This document shows positions 10,384-22,700 of a stretch of DNA of 64,000 bases, piece by piece. The position numbers were made by a program, and so were the translations under genes. The DNA is taken from assembly GCF_029962835.1 (NCBI RefSeq), contig NC_080577.1, forward strand, positions 31,850,501 to 31,914,500. The letters run 5' to 3'. The notes below the pieces were generated by a model, which saw only the letters and a program-made list of their open reading frames with translations, was not told where the DNA came from and did not search any database. The stretch is from Magnolia sinica. Lineage: Eukaryota > Streptophyta > Magnoliopsida > Magnoliales > Magnoliaceae. Positions within the stretch are counted from its first letter, which is position 1, and every line of letters starts with the position of its first letter.

Positions 10384-11511
10384 TTATGTGGCTTAACCAC
10401 GTTATTTTCCTAATTTTTCTAAACACTTTTCATATTAGGCGCAACTCCTAAAGCCCAACGGATGGAGAGTTATAATCAAACCAAAACTTACTATTTATAG
10501 TAAAAACAGAATTAAACATGGAATTCTTTGATATGATGGAATATTGCAAATTCAGAGTGGGCAACCTGGCTTATACAGGTTGGTTGGCTAAAGTAGCTCG
10601 TCCTACCCCAAAATCATATATGGTATGTTGAATAACTCATTCTGGTTTACGAGATATATCTGTTTTAAAGTTCTGACGGTTTTGATGACTTATGCCTTGA
10701 TCGAGCTTTCACTGATTCATCTTGGACATGAAAATGTCCGTGACCCACTCTACATCAATTAGTATAAACTAAGATAAGCTAGTAGTGGAATAAGTAGCTT
10801 ATCTTACGCAACTTACCATCCAAACGCTCTTTAATGACCCGTGATTTTTGGATGAGATCATCCTTCGTTATGATTTTTGGGCTGTAATCTATTGAAACTG
10901 GAGCTGTGGTACTGGGTCCAACAAAAATAGATGGGTCTGTGTGAAATCTAGCCGACTCACCAGAGTGCAGCAGTGGGCCACATGTATGATAAGGCTTGAA
11001 TCTACCGCTTATTCATGGGACAAACATCATTTTCTCTTTGGCCTTGATTCGTACCAAGGAAATGAGTACTTGAATGTATCAAATTCATAGATTTGCATTG
11101 AATATGGATTTGATAAATTTCATAGTCCAGTGTTAGCGAATCAAACCACAAATTCTTGGATTTTAAAAGCATTTCTTGTAGTGATAGAGTATTTATTACA
11201 AAAGGATATGTTTTTCTCTTTTCTTTTCTTTTACTTTTTTCGATAGTCTTTCATTTTAATTTTTATAGTTGGCCGCTGATTTTGTTCAGCAAGGTGGGCC
11301 ACAACATGGATGGTCCAACCCTTGAAAATCTCCCAGATTGGGAGATTCAGGTGGCTCTCATTTTTGGGTTGAATGTGGACTATTGCTGCATTTATTTTCA
11401 AACCGTCCATTTTTAGGACACAGTATGAAGGGATAGAATTGTTTTATCTAGTACAACGTGGCATGGTCCATCGTGTGGGTTTTACACTGGTTAGAGACCT
11501 CGGCCTCCCAA

Positions 11512-11772
11512 GTGCTCTTCGAGCACTATAAGTTTTGATGCTCCTAATACACTTGGTGGGCCATCATGCAAAAATCACACTGATAAGATGATCTAATCCA
11601 TCTTTGATTCCTTATTGCTTTACATAGCCATCTTTTTTCCAAGCCATGGATGGAATGGTTAGGATTGCCTGATAGAAGTGATTCTCTGTGATGGTGGCCA
11701 ACTGATGGATGGATGAAATTATTGATCGGATACCTCCAGTACTCTAAGAGAGCTATAAGTTATAATGTTGCT
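11512..11772. repeat. GAGCAC-ended inverted-repeat element, copy 1
   Basis: It begins GTGCTCTTCGAGCACTATAAG and closes CAGTACTCTAAGAGAGCTATAAG. The interior (TTCCAAGCCATGGATGG, GATTGCCTGA, AAGTGA) matches a second copy within 29750-30600. A non-autonomous DNA element is likely; no coding content. Confidence 0.6.
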
Positions 11773-11943
11773 GCCTGGAAATGGTCAGACAATCCCATTT
11801 ACCAACTATCTATTAAGTGCAGAAAACAATTTGCGGGCCCATAACATCAACGGTTTCGATCACTGAACAGCGGGCCCCTTCTTATAAAATCTGAAAACCT
11901 CGACAGTACTGTATGTTATCTCCTGCCTGAGTATGCATAATAT

Positions 11944-12300
11944 AGGATGTGGAATGACGTATGACACCCACCTTTTTGCATTTGTTTTATTCATGCCATT
12001 CATACATTTTCCCTTGCATAAGCTCAAAATAGAGGTGGACCAAAGCCGAGGTGAACCACATTGCAGGAAAGAGGGAAAATACTAACGCTTACCTTTGAAA
12101 CCTTATTAAGGTTCTTTGTGATATTTATTTGGGATGTAACTTGTTCATAAGGTCATATAAACCCAAGATAAGAAATAAAAATATCAGTTTGATACAAAAC
12201 TTATGACCCCCAAAAGTTCTTAAACGTAGGTATTTAACCCACATTGTTTCTTGTGGTATAGTCCACACATACATCACAATGGGCCCTACAGAGTCAGTTC
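11944..12300. repeat. GGGCCCAC palindromic element (family P), decayed copy
   Basis: A roughly palindromic unit running from GATGTGGAATGACGTATGAC, through a half-way ACCTTATTAAGG-like centre and AAACTTATGACCCCCAAAAG, to CACATACATCACAATGGGCCC. It matches the general plan of the clearer copies at 26301-26727 and 29077-29491. Confidence 0.6.
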
Positions 12301-12502
12301 ACATGGCTATCTCCATTATCAAATATTAGCTATATGAAAATAAAAATATTAGCTTGATCTAAAACTGATGGCCTCCAAAAAAGTTTTGGACAGTAGGTCT
12401 ACTTGGGTGTTGAGTTGAACCCTGTGGAGTTTCGGGGATGGCCAGCTCAATGAGTTTGCTGCTTACAAACGTGTGTTCGACCCTCTTGCCCGTCGTTATC
12501 CG

Positions 12503-13127
12503 TAGAGTTGTGCATGAACCGAGTTAGCTCACTTAACTCGCTTGACTCAACTCAAAAAAGCTTGAATCGAATCGGTCCAAAACTAAGTTCAAGTCGAGTC
12601 AAGTTGATTTTTGGAGTTCAAAAATATTTCGAGCCAAGTTCGAGCTTGTCCGAGCTCGGATCGAACCTCAACTCGAATAGAACTAGGATCGAACCAGTTT
12701 GGTGACCCGGTTATTTTGATATCGATGTTGCTCACTAAGTGTTTGATGAAATGACTCAATGAAGTGTTGTTTCAGGTGCATACATTCTTAGTTAGATCAG
12801 CCAGTGGCGAGGAAGGTATAGATATGAGACAAATCATTACTAAAAAAATAAAACATTATGTGATAAAACTATCCTCATATCTTGATTTTGATTCTACGTA
12901 TTGAGTGTTCGTTGAAATACCCTAAACCCTGAACTTTTGCTGTTGTTTTGCATTACGTGAGAATTTACATGTGCATTCTATGTGTTTAAAAATATGCCAC
13001 ACAAACTTGAACTGGCCCAAGCTGCTGCCCAAACGAAGCTGAGCCAAGTTCGAGCTGGGGTCAGCTAGTGGCCGAGTCATGTCGAGCTATGCTAAGTTCG
13101 ACTTGTCTGGACTCGCATACAACTCTG
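12503..13127. mobile_element. hAT-like non-autonomous element upstream of IPUT1
   Basis: Ends are imperfect inverted repeats, TAGAGTTGTGCATGA on the left and CAGAGTTGTATGCGAG on the opposite strand at the right. Both sub-terminal regions are full of GAGTC/GAGCTCG-type motifs (CGAGCTCGGATCGAACC). The family resembles the element at 61948-62514 in style (TAGnG(T/C)TGT(G)CA ends). No target duplication was found. It ends about 350 bp before the IPUT1 start codon. Confidence 0.6.
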
Positions 13128-13155
13128 GACTTACCGACACGCTAGATAGATATAA

Positions 13156-13164
13156 CTATATAAG
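13156..13164 (+). promoter_or_regulatory. Possible TATA box of IPUT1
   Basis: CTATATAAG lies in the short unique stretch between the hAT-like element and the start codon, about 315 bp upstream of the ATG. This is positional evidence only; the transcription start is unknown. Confidence 0.3.
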
Positions 13165-13476
13165 TAAAAACTTCAAATATTGGCTATATGCGTACTACGC
13201 ACCCATGCGGATGATAGCACATCTAGCGACAGAACTAGCCAGGCGGCAGTTCTTTTCTAAAAGATCGATCATGATTTCCAGGCTTCCAGGGACGAAATGA
13301 AGATGAAGAAAAACCCTCACATCTTCTAGGGTTTCAACGATCCTCAAAAGAGATTTCCTTTCTTCGTTTCTGTCGAATCAAATCTCTCGAGGTAATCAGA
13401 GGAATCCGTTATTTTACTCGGAATCTCGATATCGAATTCGATTCCCCCCTCGTTTTCCCGATTTTTCTGGATTAGG

Positions 13477-13716
13477 ATGAGATCATCCGCGTCGAATTTA
13501 GGTTGTCTGCTCGTTTTCGCCATCGCATTTGCGGGAATCTGCGGTAAAGGAGTCGCCGGAATTCAATCTGAGGCGTATGTTACTCTTCTCTACGGAGATG
13601 AATTTCTTCTCGGAGTTCGAGTTCTCGGGAAATCGATTCGGGAGACGGGATCGACAAAAGACATGGTTGTTCTTGCTTCGTACGGAGTTTCCGATTACGC
13701 GAAGAAGCTTCTTCGG
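13477..13716 (+). CDS. IPUT1: IPUT1 exon 1
   Basis: 80 codons from the ATG, ending in KKLLR before a GTATGG donor (phase 0). This start is chosen because it is the first ATG giving a hydrophobic leader (LLVFAIAFAGI) directly before the conserved EAYVTLLYGDEFLLG block. Confidence 0.93.
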
Positions 13717-16700
13717 GTATGGTTTCTGTTCTGGGAATTAAAATTCAGTTTATGGTTTAATGCAAACGAGTTAACTGAGTCGACTTCTAGTAACACGATA
13801 TTACAAAGCAGAGAAAGGTTGTATCTATCAATGAGGAAATACTAGGATACAGTATACTCAGGTTTTCAATTCTTACGAGTGGGCCCATGGTTTGATAATC
13901 CAGACCAGTGGTCTGTTGCTTCTCTCTGTGGATGAGCCATGCCACAAAAATTACTTTAATCGAACAGTCCGAACCGTTCAATTTTTGTCGCCTATTATTT
14001 GATGGTTGCTGAGTGATCACTACCAGCCTCGAACCGTTGTCCTTATGTCACAGCTTTAAGGCTCTGAACCTCAAGAGTCAAGACGGAGAAAGGCTGGCAG
14101 GATCTTCAAAACCAGGAAATCTTTCAAAAAAAATCTTCAAAACCGGGAAATTATGGGGACATGCTCTGCCCACTGTAGGTCGCAGTAGACCAATGGTCGA
14201 GATTACTCAACCATATCCATCATGAAGGCAATTCGGGGCCAATGTGCTTACCACAGTCAGACTCAGACCTCCTTATGAGGAGTGGATCCATGATCCTCTA
14301 CGAGTTTTCAAATAACCTCCTAAGCCTGGACACTTCTATGTGGTCTCGATAATTTTCTTCCTTTTTCATAATTTTCTATTTTCTAGCTCTTGGCTTGTGA
14401 AAATACATAAATGTCCTTCTAAATTAGTCTCTGTAGACACCCCACCTAAAACAAAGATGAGCCACTCTTTGAGCTTCAGCTTGACTTCAATAAATTATCT
14501 CCTACTGACTTAGAAATCATTGAAAATCCAAACGGGTCGAACAACGAGCATACTCGGCACGTTCTGGAGACAACCAATGGACCCGATCGGCTAGCACCAA
14601 ATTCAATAACGATTCGGTCACAACCGTGCATCCGAACTCTAGAACCCGAGGAACTCTCTGTACATAGCACTGATATGCGAAAAAAAAAAGGATAAAATGA
14701 ACTCTCTCTACTTAAGGATCACTCTCTGTACTACTTAGTCTTCTCGAATAATATTGTGTTGAGGCGTAAAAAATTACATTTTCAAGATTGAGGAAAGCAC
14801 AGTCGTTCTTGTACACAAAGTAGCCATGGTGTTATCGAAAGCAAATTTTAACTGATCATGATGATTTATGGTTCATTGGAAAGGTGGTTAAATGATATTC
14901 CTAACAGACTTAAGTTTCCTCCAATTTGAGTTTTGATGAAGAAGATCTGGTCTGTTTACCAAAACCAAACATTGCCGAGTGGCCGAAGCCGTAAAAACTC
15001 TGGTAGCACTTTAGACTAGTCAAACGGGATCTGATTGAAGTGATTTCAATTCCATTGAAAAGCTTATCACCCGACATTTTCAATGAGCCTAAGATCATTG
15101 AAAATGGACAATCAGTCAAATTGCAGATAATTGATTTCATATACTGAACAGTCGTACTTTCGACAGGTTAAACGAGGTTCGATCGGAGCGGTTCTAATCT
15201 TATTATGAAGCTTATCTGATTATCTTTCCAACAAGACTAAAATTATCGAAAACGGGCGGACAACGAACAAGATACAAGCATTTAAACAGTTTTTAGAAAA
15301 AAAACAAAAACTAATCATGACGATATATATATATATATAAAGATAAAGTCATTACCTTTAGCTTATATATATAATATATTAAAATATTTATCATATGTAC
15401 GATATATATATATATTACTTTATAATTTAAACAGCGGGTGCCCACAACGCAATCCAACGAACTACGGCTGTTGGCAATAAATTGCCGCTGCCAACACCTA
15501 TATAAGAAGCTTGTTGCCAAGGAAGGAAAAAAAAAAAAAACACAACGTAGGAAAGTGAGATAGAGAGGGAAAGAGCGAAAGAGAAAAAAAACAGAGGGCA
15601 AAAGACAAAGAAATAGAAAGCAAAAGGAGATATAGGAAAATACAGAGAGGGTTCGAGGGTTGGAGTTACCCGGAGGTGCCTTAAAATTTTCCAACATTGC
15701 AACATGCTTCTCGACATAGGATATGAAAAAGGTTATTAAAGAAGTAACTGAAGCTAAGAGTTTGTCTACCTCTATTTAGGTCGCATTCCACTCCACACAT
15801 TCCAAGTGCATCAACTACATTTACATTTCCTTATATCTCATTCCGCATTATTCTTCCTCTTTTATTTTCTTTTACTTTATTTGTCTGCCCACGATCTTAA
15901 ATCTTGCGAAGCAAGACTAGTTTATACTTCATCTTATTTACTGCATTTTTATTTTATTTGCCTACGTGGTGCTATTTAGCTCCATGAAGTAAGGCTAGTT
16001 TGTATTTCATTTTACTCACTGCATTTTTATTTTATTTGCCTACCCGAGGCCACTTGGCTCTGCGATGTAAGGCTAGATAATTTCTTCTTCTTTTTTTCGT
16101 TTGCTTTACCCTTATGGGTTATGTGAATCACGACTAAATATAAAATTGTCAAAATTTTGTTGAATCCCTAAAAACTGTTAAATCTTGTGAAGTAAAGACC
16201 ATACATTATGTGGGCGGAAAAGGATACCTAATTCCTTCTTTTTTCCGTCGCTAAGGCCCCTTACTCGGAATCTACAGTCGTAAACCAACCACAGGAGTCA
16301 CTTGAGTTAAGGAATCATAAGATTTCCTGATCCTTAAGCGATTCTACGGTTCTTAGCCAATCGTAGATTTTGAGTTTCATTTGGCTAGTGGTGACTCCGA
16401 ATTAAATATATTTTTACATCCAAGCCAACAACATACTCTGGTTACACCAGCAAATCAATACCAAAGCCGGGGGGGGGGGGGGGCGTTGACAGTCTCATCT
16501 TGACATATAGAGGGTTTTTAGGCAATTTCTTAGCCTCTCATTATTAAATTCCTTTATAATTTCTCATCTACCTCTGAAAATATGGAACTACCATTATAAA
16601 GTCACATTCTATTAAGACATTGGGTCTATATAGGTAATTTCCTATCACACTCAAGGATGATCATGATCGGACCATTGCTTATGACAATCTGGTTTACTAA

Positions 16701-19700
16701 AAACCATTAATCTAGGTTTGGTAACTGAAATTCTATTAATCCAATTTTGTAATGGACAGGCTAATCTGGTCTATGTAAACCAACCTGGGGTCATTTATAA
16801 ATATACAGGTACAGAAAATCAGTCTCTTTTTTCTATTGAATTCTCCCTTTTTTACTCTCCCAAGTCGTCTTTGTCTGAACAACATATCAATTCATAGACT
16901 CATCGGTTTGTATTGTATCATCATCAGTTTGTCTCTTTTTTCTCTTGAATTCTCCCTTAATTTATATTGCACCCATGTGCCATGCATGGATTTAATTAGT
17001 TCATATTAGCTTCATTGTTTGGTAGAGGAATGTTATTGTGTGTGGGACAACTCTGACCATGTGATTGCATTGGGGTTTTGCCTGTTGCAACTGCACAGTT
17101 CTTAGTTTTTGAGTTAACCAAGTGTTTTGTAAGCCACAAGTTGGATGGCTAGCCTGATCAGCTGATTTTCTTAGTTATGGACCACCCTCATGGTTGTCAG
17201 CAAATTAAGTGTCCCTATCATCATACAAAAGTGCCACATGTGCCAAAGTGGCATGCATCTGTCAAACATCAGCATGCTTTTTGAAATTGAATTGTCTTTT
17301 GAGCATATAGGTGCTGCAAAAGGTTTCCATGGTGGCATAATTTTCTAAGTGTGACTGTTGAAGTTTTGACTGTTGTCTTTTTCTACATTGTTTATTGTTC
17401 TTTCTCTTATCATGTACTTGTTTTGTCTGCTAATTTTGAATTATGCTTCATTTGATAGGCTGATGGTTGGATTGTGGAGCTTATAAGTCTATTGGCTAAC
17501 CCTAATCAAATACGGCCAAAGAGATTTTGGGGAGTCTACACCAAACTAAAAATATTTAACATGACAAATTACAAGAAAGGTAATTTCTTTTCTTTACTGA
17601 CTTCCAACAATTTGATTGTCGTAGTTATTTGATCCTTCAAAAAATAATATAAAAATTGTAGTTATTTGCATTCAATCCATACATCATATTGGGCTTGAGG
17701 TGTTAGACATAACAGTCCTAGAAAACTCTGCATACTGAGATATCTGTATGGTGCATTATGAAAATGCTGAATTCGGAGGTGTTTTGTTGGGGCAGTTGCT
17801 GTCTGGGGCCCCTTTTTGGGCTTTCACCTTTGTATTCTTTGCTGCCATTGGCTCTTCTGCAATAAAATTCTGTCTACTTTTAAAAAAAATGCTGTATATA
17901 CTATTAGATAATTATCTGATCATAAAAACATATGGTATAGAAAGGAAATTTTTTTTTTATCAAGACATTGTATTGATCTCTTTTCTCAGTACTGCTAAGA
18001 AATATATAGACAGTAGTAGCAAGGCCAAGAAATAGGATTAGGATTTTCCTTAGGTGTCCAACATGTCAATTTGTTTTTGTAGCTTGCATTTGGTTGAGTT
18101 TGGTATTATACTAAAAAATTGTTTTGTGCAGTTGTGTATCTAGACGCAGATACTATTGTACTGAAAAATATTGAGGATCTCTTTAAATGTGGGAAGTTTT
18201 GTGCGAACTTGAAGCATTCAGAAAGGATGAATTCTGGAGTCATGGTAGTGGAGCCATCAGAAACAATTTTTAAAGACATGATGAGCAAAGTTAACACCTT
18301 GCCTTCTTACACTGGAGGTTTTGATATTCCCTCATGCCTTTTGTTGATGACTATTTTTATTTTATTTTTTTCTGTTTCCCTGCATGTGAACTACACATTC
18401 CTTTTGGTGGGCTGTATCCATCATTGATTTGTTCTTGAAATAAGTAATTGAAAAGGTTTGATTAAATCTACCATTTGTAGAATACTGAGCTGCCTTTAAC
18501 ACAACGTACACTTTAGTGCCACACCAGACACTCAACACCACATAACCTTGTACACGATCTATAGGATGTAGGCTCATAGTTTTGGTTCGAATTAGTCTGT
18601 TTTTGCATTAAGGGGCCTGTTTGTTTTGTGGGAAAATCTTGAAAACCTGTGGAAAAGAGTATAAATCCCATGAGGATTTGTTTGGATACAAGGAATCTAA
18701 TGCTTGGACATGGAAAAAGTAAAAATTATTTCCTTCAGCACTATTGAAAAATGGATTCCATATTTAGGAGTCTTGTTTGTTTTTTTTTTTTGCAAGAGGA
18801 AATTCCGGATACATTAAACAACGGTTACCTTGTATCTTACGCCAGAGAATCCTAACCATGGAAAAGACTATGAATATTCAGCAGAATCTACTGTTTACTT
18901 TACAATCCACATAATAGAAAACGTCATGTCAAAGGAAAACTTTTATTTTTGTTTGGAGAGTCTAGCTATCTCGATGAGCCCTTCTGTGACAGTTTCTTCT
19001 GTTTGTGGACCAAAAAAGAGGGTGAACTCGATTTCATTTTCCTAGCTTCTTCTAAGAAACAAGTAAAACTAAAAAAAAAAAAAAAAAAAACATGTTAAAT
19101 TTCCTTTTCATATCCACTTGTGTTTCGGACTTTTAGTGTTTTAATTGTCTCCTGCAATTGACAAGGATACAAAGCAACCGGAATGCATTTAAACCTATTC
19201 TACTATTGGTGCATTGCCCTTTTCTCAATTTCGGATTAGTTCTTGAATATAATATGTGGGTCAATTATCTCCGGTAACCCAATTGATGAGGACATCACTT
19301 CACGTACACCATTGCGTACGTATCAGGGGAGGAGGCGAGCTGCACTGATTTCCTTGTGGCTAGGCAAGTACTCGTGATCATGCTGAAGACCCCATGTGCA
19401 TGTGCGAGCATTTGGAAGACCCCACACTGGGAAGATGCACATGGGTTGATTTATGGAGTAATCCAAACCAATGAATTGAAAGGACGTGACGATCGGGCCG
19501 TTGGATCACATGATCGAGCCATTGATCGTGGATTGTCCACACTAGTTTTTCTTAGATTTTATCAACTTATCGAATTTGGTTTTGTTTATGTTATATTTGG
19601 ACACCATTATGAGTGTTTTTAGTTGATTTTAGTTATACTAGGGTTATTTTCGTCAAAATTCACAAAACCAGGCATTTATTGTAATTTTTGAACTTTCTTG

Positions 19701-22700
19701 GAGCTATAAAAGATGGTAGGCATGTGACCCTCTCCCCCATTGGATTTTGTGATTAGAGAGAGAGAGAGAGAGAGCTTTTGCTTTCTTCTTCTTCTATCTT
19801 CATGAGATTTGAAAATACTTCCATACGATTTGGAAGGGAGATTGGTGTGAGGCTAATGTTCATCAACGGAGGTACAAGGTCTCCATCTATCCTCACATCA
19901 TCGCCTCTTTTCCCTTCCATTAAGGTATTTTCTTTTAAGTTCTCCGATTCTCCCATCATAAGCTTTCATCTTCTCATAAATCCAACTTTCCCTTTATTTA
20001 TTTACCTTACAAACCCTAACCGACCTAAACTCATCCATCCCACACCACACGTGTGCCCATACGGCCACACCTTGCCCTTTTGGTTTTCCATCATCCTTAT
20101 ATCAAAACCCCTTTTCTTCCATTCCCAAAACCATAACCCTAAATCTAAAATTTCTAACTTTCATACTTTCCCAAATTATCCAAACCATAAATTTTACCTT
20201 AGGTTGTATTAGGTCTTCTACTTTGAAATAGATTATATCTTATGCTAATTGGATGTCCCTACATCCATTAGATTCTAGTTTCCTTTTTATTTAATGATCT
20301 TGTGTTACGATGTTGGTAACTTAGGTTAGGATTATGCATGATGTTCTTTTGGTTTTCATGGTATTCGTGATGATTATGGCAATGTCTATGTTTTTTTATT
20401 CATTATCTTAATGTCGCTACTTGATCTCACATATTATTTGGTTTATGCATCAGTCCTGCATCACCAATTTTCTTTTATTCTAACAGGGGATCAAGGTTTT
20501 TTAAATTCATATTATGCTGGATTTGCCAATGCACATATCTTTGATCCAAACTTATCAGCAGATGTGGTAAATTCAAGACCAGTACCTGAAATGGAACGAC
20601 TATCTACTCTATACAATGCAGATGTTGGTCTCTACATGCTGGCCAATAAGGTAACCAGTATGTGGCTTTTGGCAAATGATGATTTTCATTTGTTTAAAAA
20701 TGTGCTACATTTAGTCTTCTAGGCAGTCATTGTTTTGCAATGAAGCCAGACATCCTTTTTTCTGTTTATCTCTGAAGCTGTTTTCATTTTATGATATCTC
20801 ATTATAGGTTGTTGCTCTGATAATGGAATGCCATACCACTGCTATTGTTGCGTTTATTTGCATTTCAACTCAGAATGTTTTATGCCATTTGAATTTGATT
20901 TTTATTATTTATTTATTTATTTTTGCTTTTTTCCCCTGTTAATCTCTCCTGCCTTCTTACTCAGACATGTATAATGCTTCCTTCATATGTGAATAACTTG
21001 ATCGACCTTGGTTATGATGACTACTCACCTCTGGATGACAGATGTTCTGACATTTGATATAGAGATTTGTTCAATTTAATGTTTAGTTCAAAGGGAACCA
21101 TCATATGTAATTCTATCAGTTCTGACCAGACTGGTTCATATCCATCAAAGTGACTCCTAGCATTGCATACTGTTAGAGGCTTAGCTTGCCATTTGATTTG
21201 CATTACTGATCTTCCCTTTGCATTTACTGTATACACAGTGGATGGTAGATGAAAAAGAACTTCGAATTATTCACTACACCCTTGGCCCCCTTAAACCATG
21301 GGACTGGTGGACAGCTTGGCTTCTGAAACCTGTTGACATCTGGCAGGTACATGGTTCATAAGTCAATTATATGTGTTGTCAATGCACAGATATTTGGTTG
21401 TTCTTTATCAATGTATCCATGCATGTGCCACTAACTGGAAAAAAAAAGAGTCTCATGTGTCCAAATGGATATAAGCAATGTGGCGTTTACACAAGTTTGC
21501 AGAGGACATTATTTGAAGTTAAATATTCCAATCAGACAGTTGAAAGAGACCGAGATGGTTAATGCACCTCCAACTTTATGATTTTTTTCAAGTCTGCTGA
21601 TGTTGCAGAATGTTCGGGAACAGCTTGAGGAATCGCTTCCAGGAACGGGAGGAGGCAGGAACCCTAATGAACAGCTTCTAGTCAAATTTCTCTTTGTCCT
21701 TCCATTGTGTGTGTTATTATTTTGCTGCTATAGATCATTTCTTCAGGTTAGCACCTTCAGACCAGCTCATTGTTTAAATTTTCAAGCTAGTTTAAGATGT
21801 TTGTCTGGATTAGTTCAAAAGATGAATTGATATTTTTGTTATTGTTGCAGCACAGGGATCTTTTTGATACCTTTTGTAGAAGCTCTTTTTGTAATCTCAT
21901 TAAATGCATCTACTACAAATACAAGTCTGGCGGCGGACATGCTACCTACTCAACCATTGGTGTTACTTCACCGTCTATCATTAATTCTAATCAACAGGTG
22001 CCTTTTCTTTCTTAGCTCCAATCAACTGGTTATTTGTTTTCTTAGCAATGTAAGTATTTATTTGTTTTTAAACTCGGTGAGATCTCCTGCACAAGATTCG
22101 GCACCCAGATCCACTGAATTAACTTATCGAAGACTAGAGAGTGATGGAGGGAGGAAGAAGAGTGGAAACATGGTTTCCAGAATTTCCTTCTTTTTTTCTT
22201 TTTGAAAGTTTAAAAAAAATTATTGGGAACGCGCCAACAGGTGACTAAGAACACACACACACACACACACACAACCCAAAGAAACAGCCCCCAAAAGCAA
22301 AGACCCAAAGAAAACCTAGACCCTAAAGGGCAACAACTCAGAAAATACCCATAACCCAAACAATCCCCTCCTGCAACAATCCAATTGACATTATGGCTAG
22401 TATTATAGAATCATCTTCCATTCCTTTCTTCCCAGATCCCCCAGAGACTAGCCGACAAACAAGTCCTCCACTGATCTCTCTTTTCCTTTGAAATAACCCG
22501 CATCATGCCAGACCATAAGCAGCTCACTTGTAGATTGTGGCATCACCCAACACATGTTGAATTTGGTAAGAATACCATACCACACCTTGGAAAGAACCCA
22601 GCAGTGGATAAAGAGGTGGTTGACTGATTCCGAGTCCTTCTTACATAGAAAGCAAATGTTGGGCTGAATCATCTATCTCATCTGAAGATTATCTGCAGTT

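Larger units (their letters stand above)
419..10757 (-). mobile_element. Gypsy-type LTR retrotransposon, deleted, split by a Copia element
   Basis: Two long direct repeats (419-1100, and 2461-2753 continued at 10384-10757) flank a short interior of about 1.36 kb. The minus orientation follows from a primer binding site next to the upper LTR (2447-2458) and a purine-rich tract next to the lower LTR. The interior encodes broken fragments of Gypsy gag and retropepsin; reverse transcriptase, RNase H and integrase are absent, so it cannot move by itself. Flanks are ATAAG (414-418) and ATTAG (10758-10762), a 4/5 match expected of an old 5-bp target duplication. Confidence 0.75.
2461..10757 (-). repeat. 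5' LTR of the Gypsy-type element, split by the Copia insertion
   Basis: The LTR consists of 2461-2753 and 10384-10757. Joined, the two parts are colinear with 419-1100, for example TTGATTGATTGATTGATGAA near 560 and 2612 and GTGGCTTAACCAC near 726 and 10388. The break is exactly where the Copia element begins and ends. Confidence 0.75.
173..10834. mobile_element. hAT-like MITE, split by nested retrotransposons
   Basis: The two outer ends form inverted repeats: TTAGGGCCCGTTTGGAT at the left (from 173) and, on the opposite strand, TTAAAGAGCGTTTGGAT at the right (to 10834). Its own sequence is only 173-418 and 10763-10834, about 320 bp; everything between is the Gypsy-type element and its contents. 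A related copy lies at about 61311-61575 with similar internal sequence (AAGTTACTTTTT, AAAATCTTAATAAGT), which supports the reading. The end motif resembles hAT-derived MITEs, but I could not recognise an 8-bp target duplication. It is the outermost layer of a four-level nest. Confidence 0.65.

Noticed and set aside
13529..13741. Open frame of 70 codons overlapping IPUT1 exon 1
   Set aside because: It is another frame of the real exon, runs through the splice donor and has no recognisable similarity.
19778..20212. 144-codon plus-strand frame in IPUT1 intron 3
   Set aside because: Composition is pyrimidine-driven (many S, F, P, N, H) and no family is recognised; probably part of a non-coding LTR-like leader.
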